DNA of 64,000 nucleotides, taken from Halicephalobus mephisto. Its lineage: Eukaryota; Nematoda; Chromadorea; Rhabditida; Panagrolaimidae. Every line of letters begins with the position of its first letter. The first letter of the stretch is position 1. The translations under genes were made by a program, and so were the position numbers. Positions 62,944-64,000 of this stretch are shown in pieces. The notes below the pieces were generated by a model. The model saw only the letters and a program-made list of their open reading frames with translations. It ran no database searches and had not been told where the DNA came from. Location of the stretch: NCBI GenBank assembly GCA_009193035.1, contig SWDT01000063.1, forward strand, positions 124,001-188,000, in the 5' to 3' direction.

Positions 62944-64000
62944 ATGAGTCATAGTCAGAATTACTTTGCTACCTATATCGAAGACTTGGAACAGGATCCA
63001 TTTGATGCGACAGATTTTGTCGAAAGACTTGCTTGGAGGATCAGCAAAGGACAGGATGACGTTGATCCGTCCCATTTGCTTAAAAAATTCGAAGAAGAGA
63101 TTGGGAGTCTTCAAATGCTGAGTGAGCAGTTCCAGGTGAAAATTTTGATATATGAAAATTGATTAGATGTTAATTTTTAGGGCAAATTGAACATTCTAGA
63201 ACAGCAGAACAACGTTGAAAAAATGCACGTTCGCGAAGACCTAAGTCGTTTATATGACCAGAATGCTGATGCTTTAGAAAGATTAAAACAATTAGATAGT
63301 ACAATGCAATCTGTATTCACAAAAGTAGTTCATCTGGGCGATCAATTGGAGAGTGTTCATGCACCTAGAGCCCGTGCTTTCGAAGCTCTCCAATTGATGC
63401 AACATTTCGACGAATTTCTGGCCGATATGCCGTTACATTCCCCTGTATTCACTGATCCTGATCGAGTTTGTCATTTTTATGTTGTAAATTATGAAATCGA
63501 TATATTTCCAGCTACTCGAGTCAGCAGAAATGATTCAAAAACTGTCCTCAATATCGCAGGAATTAGCCCGGGAGAAATTCGCCAATGTCCAGATGCGTAT
63601 TGCTCATAAATACGAGGAGATTGAGCAATTGCTGATTGAGGAATTTGTCAAATCTCATGATCGGAAGAAAATGCGTGAAATCGCTGTTATTCTGTCTGAA
63701 TTCAAGCGATTTTCAGAATGCTTGGATGCTTTTGTGGAACGAGTTCAAAGTGGAGCCTTCCGAAGTGGAAATGTGTTCGATGATATCCTTACTCTCTGTG
63801 AAAAAACCCAACCTATGGTTGAGGAGATATTTCCGAAGCCAGAACAAGTCATGAGCAAGTTGATCCTCAACGTATTCCACGGAAAACTACAGGTATTTAT
63901 TTTTAATAATTTTAATTTTATTTTTATAATTCTCAGGAAACCGTTAGTGGAAAACTCCAAGAATGCGAGAATGACAGTGAAGCTTATTTATCCCATCTTT
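62944..64000 (+). CDS. sec-10: Exocyst subunit Sec10/EXOC5, 5' part (runs off the window)
   Basis: Four exons are visible (62944-63135, 63181-63465, 63512-63892, 63937-64000 and beyond), giving the first 307 residues; Sec10 is normally 650-750. Sec10 is a rod-like subunit of the exocyst, which tethers secretory vesicles to the plasma membrane. The N-terminus MSHSQNYFATYIEDLEQDPF leads to FDATDFVERLAWR, typical of the family. A long amphipathic coiled coil follows (LNILEQQNNVEKMHVREDLS) and then helical-bundle sequence (LESAEMIQKLSSISQELARE; MREIAVILSEFKRFSECLDA). All introns are short with good GT-AG ends. The ATG is the first after the spacer. Confidence 0.9.

Overview
The window is animal nuclear DNA, almost certainly from a rhabditid nematode related to Caenorhabditis. 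Genes are split into many exons by short A+T-rich introns ending in TTTCAG-like acceptors, intergenic DNA is very A+T-rich and full of small repeats, and the recognisable proteins are worm orthologues: UDP-galactopyranose mutase (glf-1), EPS-8, the SIK-type kinase KIN-29, the synaptic Ig protein SYG-1, exocyst Sec10, a STAT, a supplementary nuclear hormone receptor and a cysteine-rich secreted protein. No prokaryotic operon structure is present. I rebuilt exon joins by hand: every listed join keeps frame and uses GT-AG ends unless stated.

Layout. 1-830: end of an unknown + strand gene and a frame-broken, intron-less coding remnant. 0.8-4.8 kb: A+T-rich DNA without a supportable gene. 4.8-13.5 kb: a gene-dense block with a truncated acetyl-CoA-synthetase-like gene (-), an orphan exon (-), glf-1 (+), a small secreted proprotein-like gene (-) and a five-exon secreted cysteine-rich gene (-). 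14.2-16.0 kb: nuclear hormone receptor (-). 16.0-20.0 kb: repeats, including an 800-bp inverted-terminal-repeat element. 20.1-23.6 kb: STAT (+). 23.6-29.6 kb: intergenic, with a MITE and a 51-bp minisatellite. 29.7-36.2 kb: eps-8 (+) with two C-terminal forms, followed by a decayed duplicate of its last exon. 37.0-38.8 kb: multi-pass membrane protein (-). 39.2-41.7 kb: dead Helitron pieces with a pogo/Tigger-like fossil between them, inside a split tandem repeat. 43.1-46.4 kb: kin-29 (-). 46.4-51.4 kb: intergenic. 51.4-55.5 kb: syg-1 (-). 55.5-62.9 kb: repeats and unassigned open frames. 62.9 kb to the end: first four exons of sec-10 (+).

The genes do not form one pathway. Several act at cell surfaces or epithelia: glf-1 in glycan and surface-coat synthesis, eps-8 in microvillar actin, syg-1 in adhesion and synapse placement, sec-10 in membrane delivery. 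Others are regulatory: a STAT, an orphan receptor and a SIK kinase.

The most interesting points are: (1) an acyl-CoA synthetase homologue with intact splicing that has lost its ATP-binding P-loop and all of its C-terminal half; (2) a STAT whose SH2 domain lacks the phosphotyrosine-binding arginine; (3) a decaying tandem copy of the eps-8 actin-regulatory exon; (4) Helitron and pogo fossils nested in a split tandem repeat; (5) several unnamed palindromic element families, one with inverted copies about 39 kb apart; and (6) many TTCTAGAA-centred GAA/TTC arrays in introns and spacers that resemble heat-shock elements. I could not run searches; identities rest on motif recognition.
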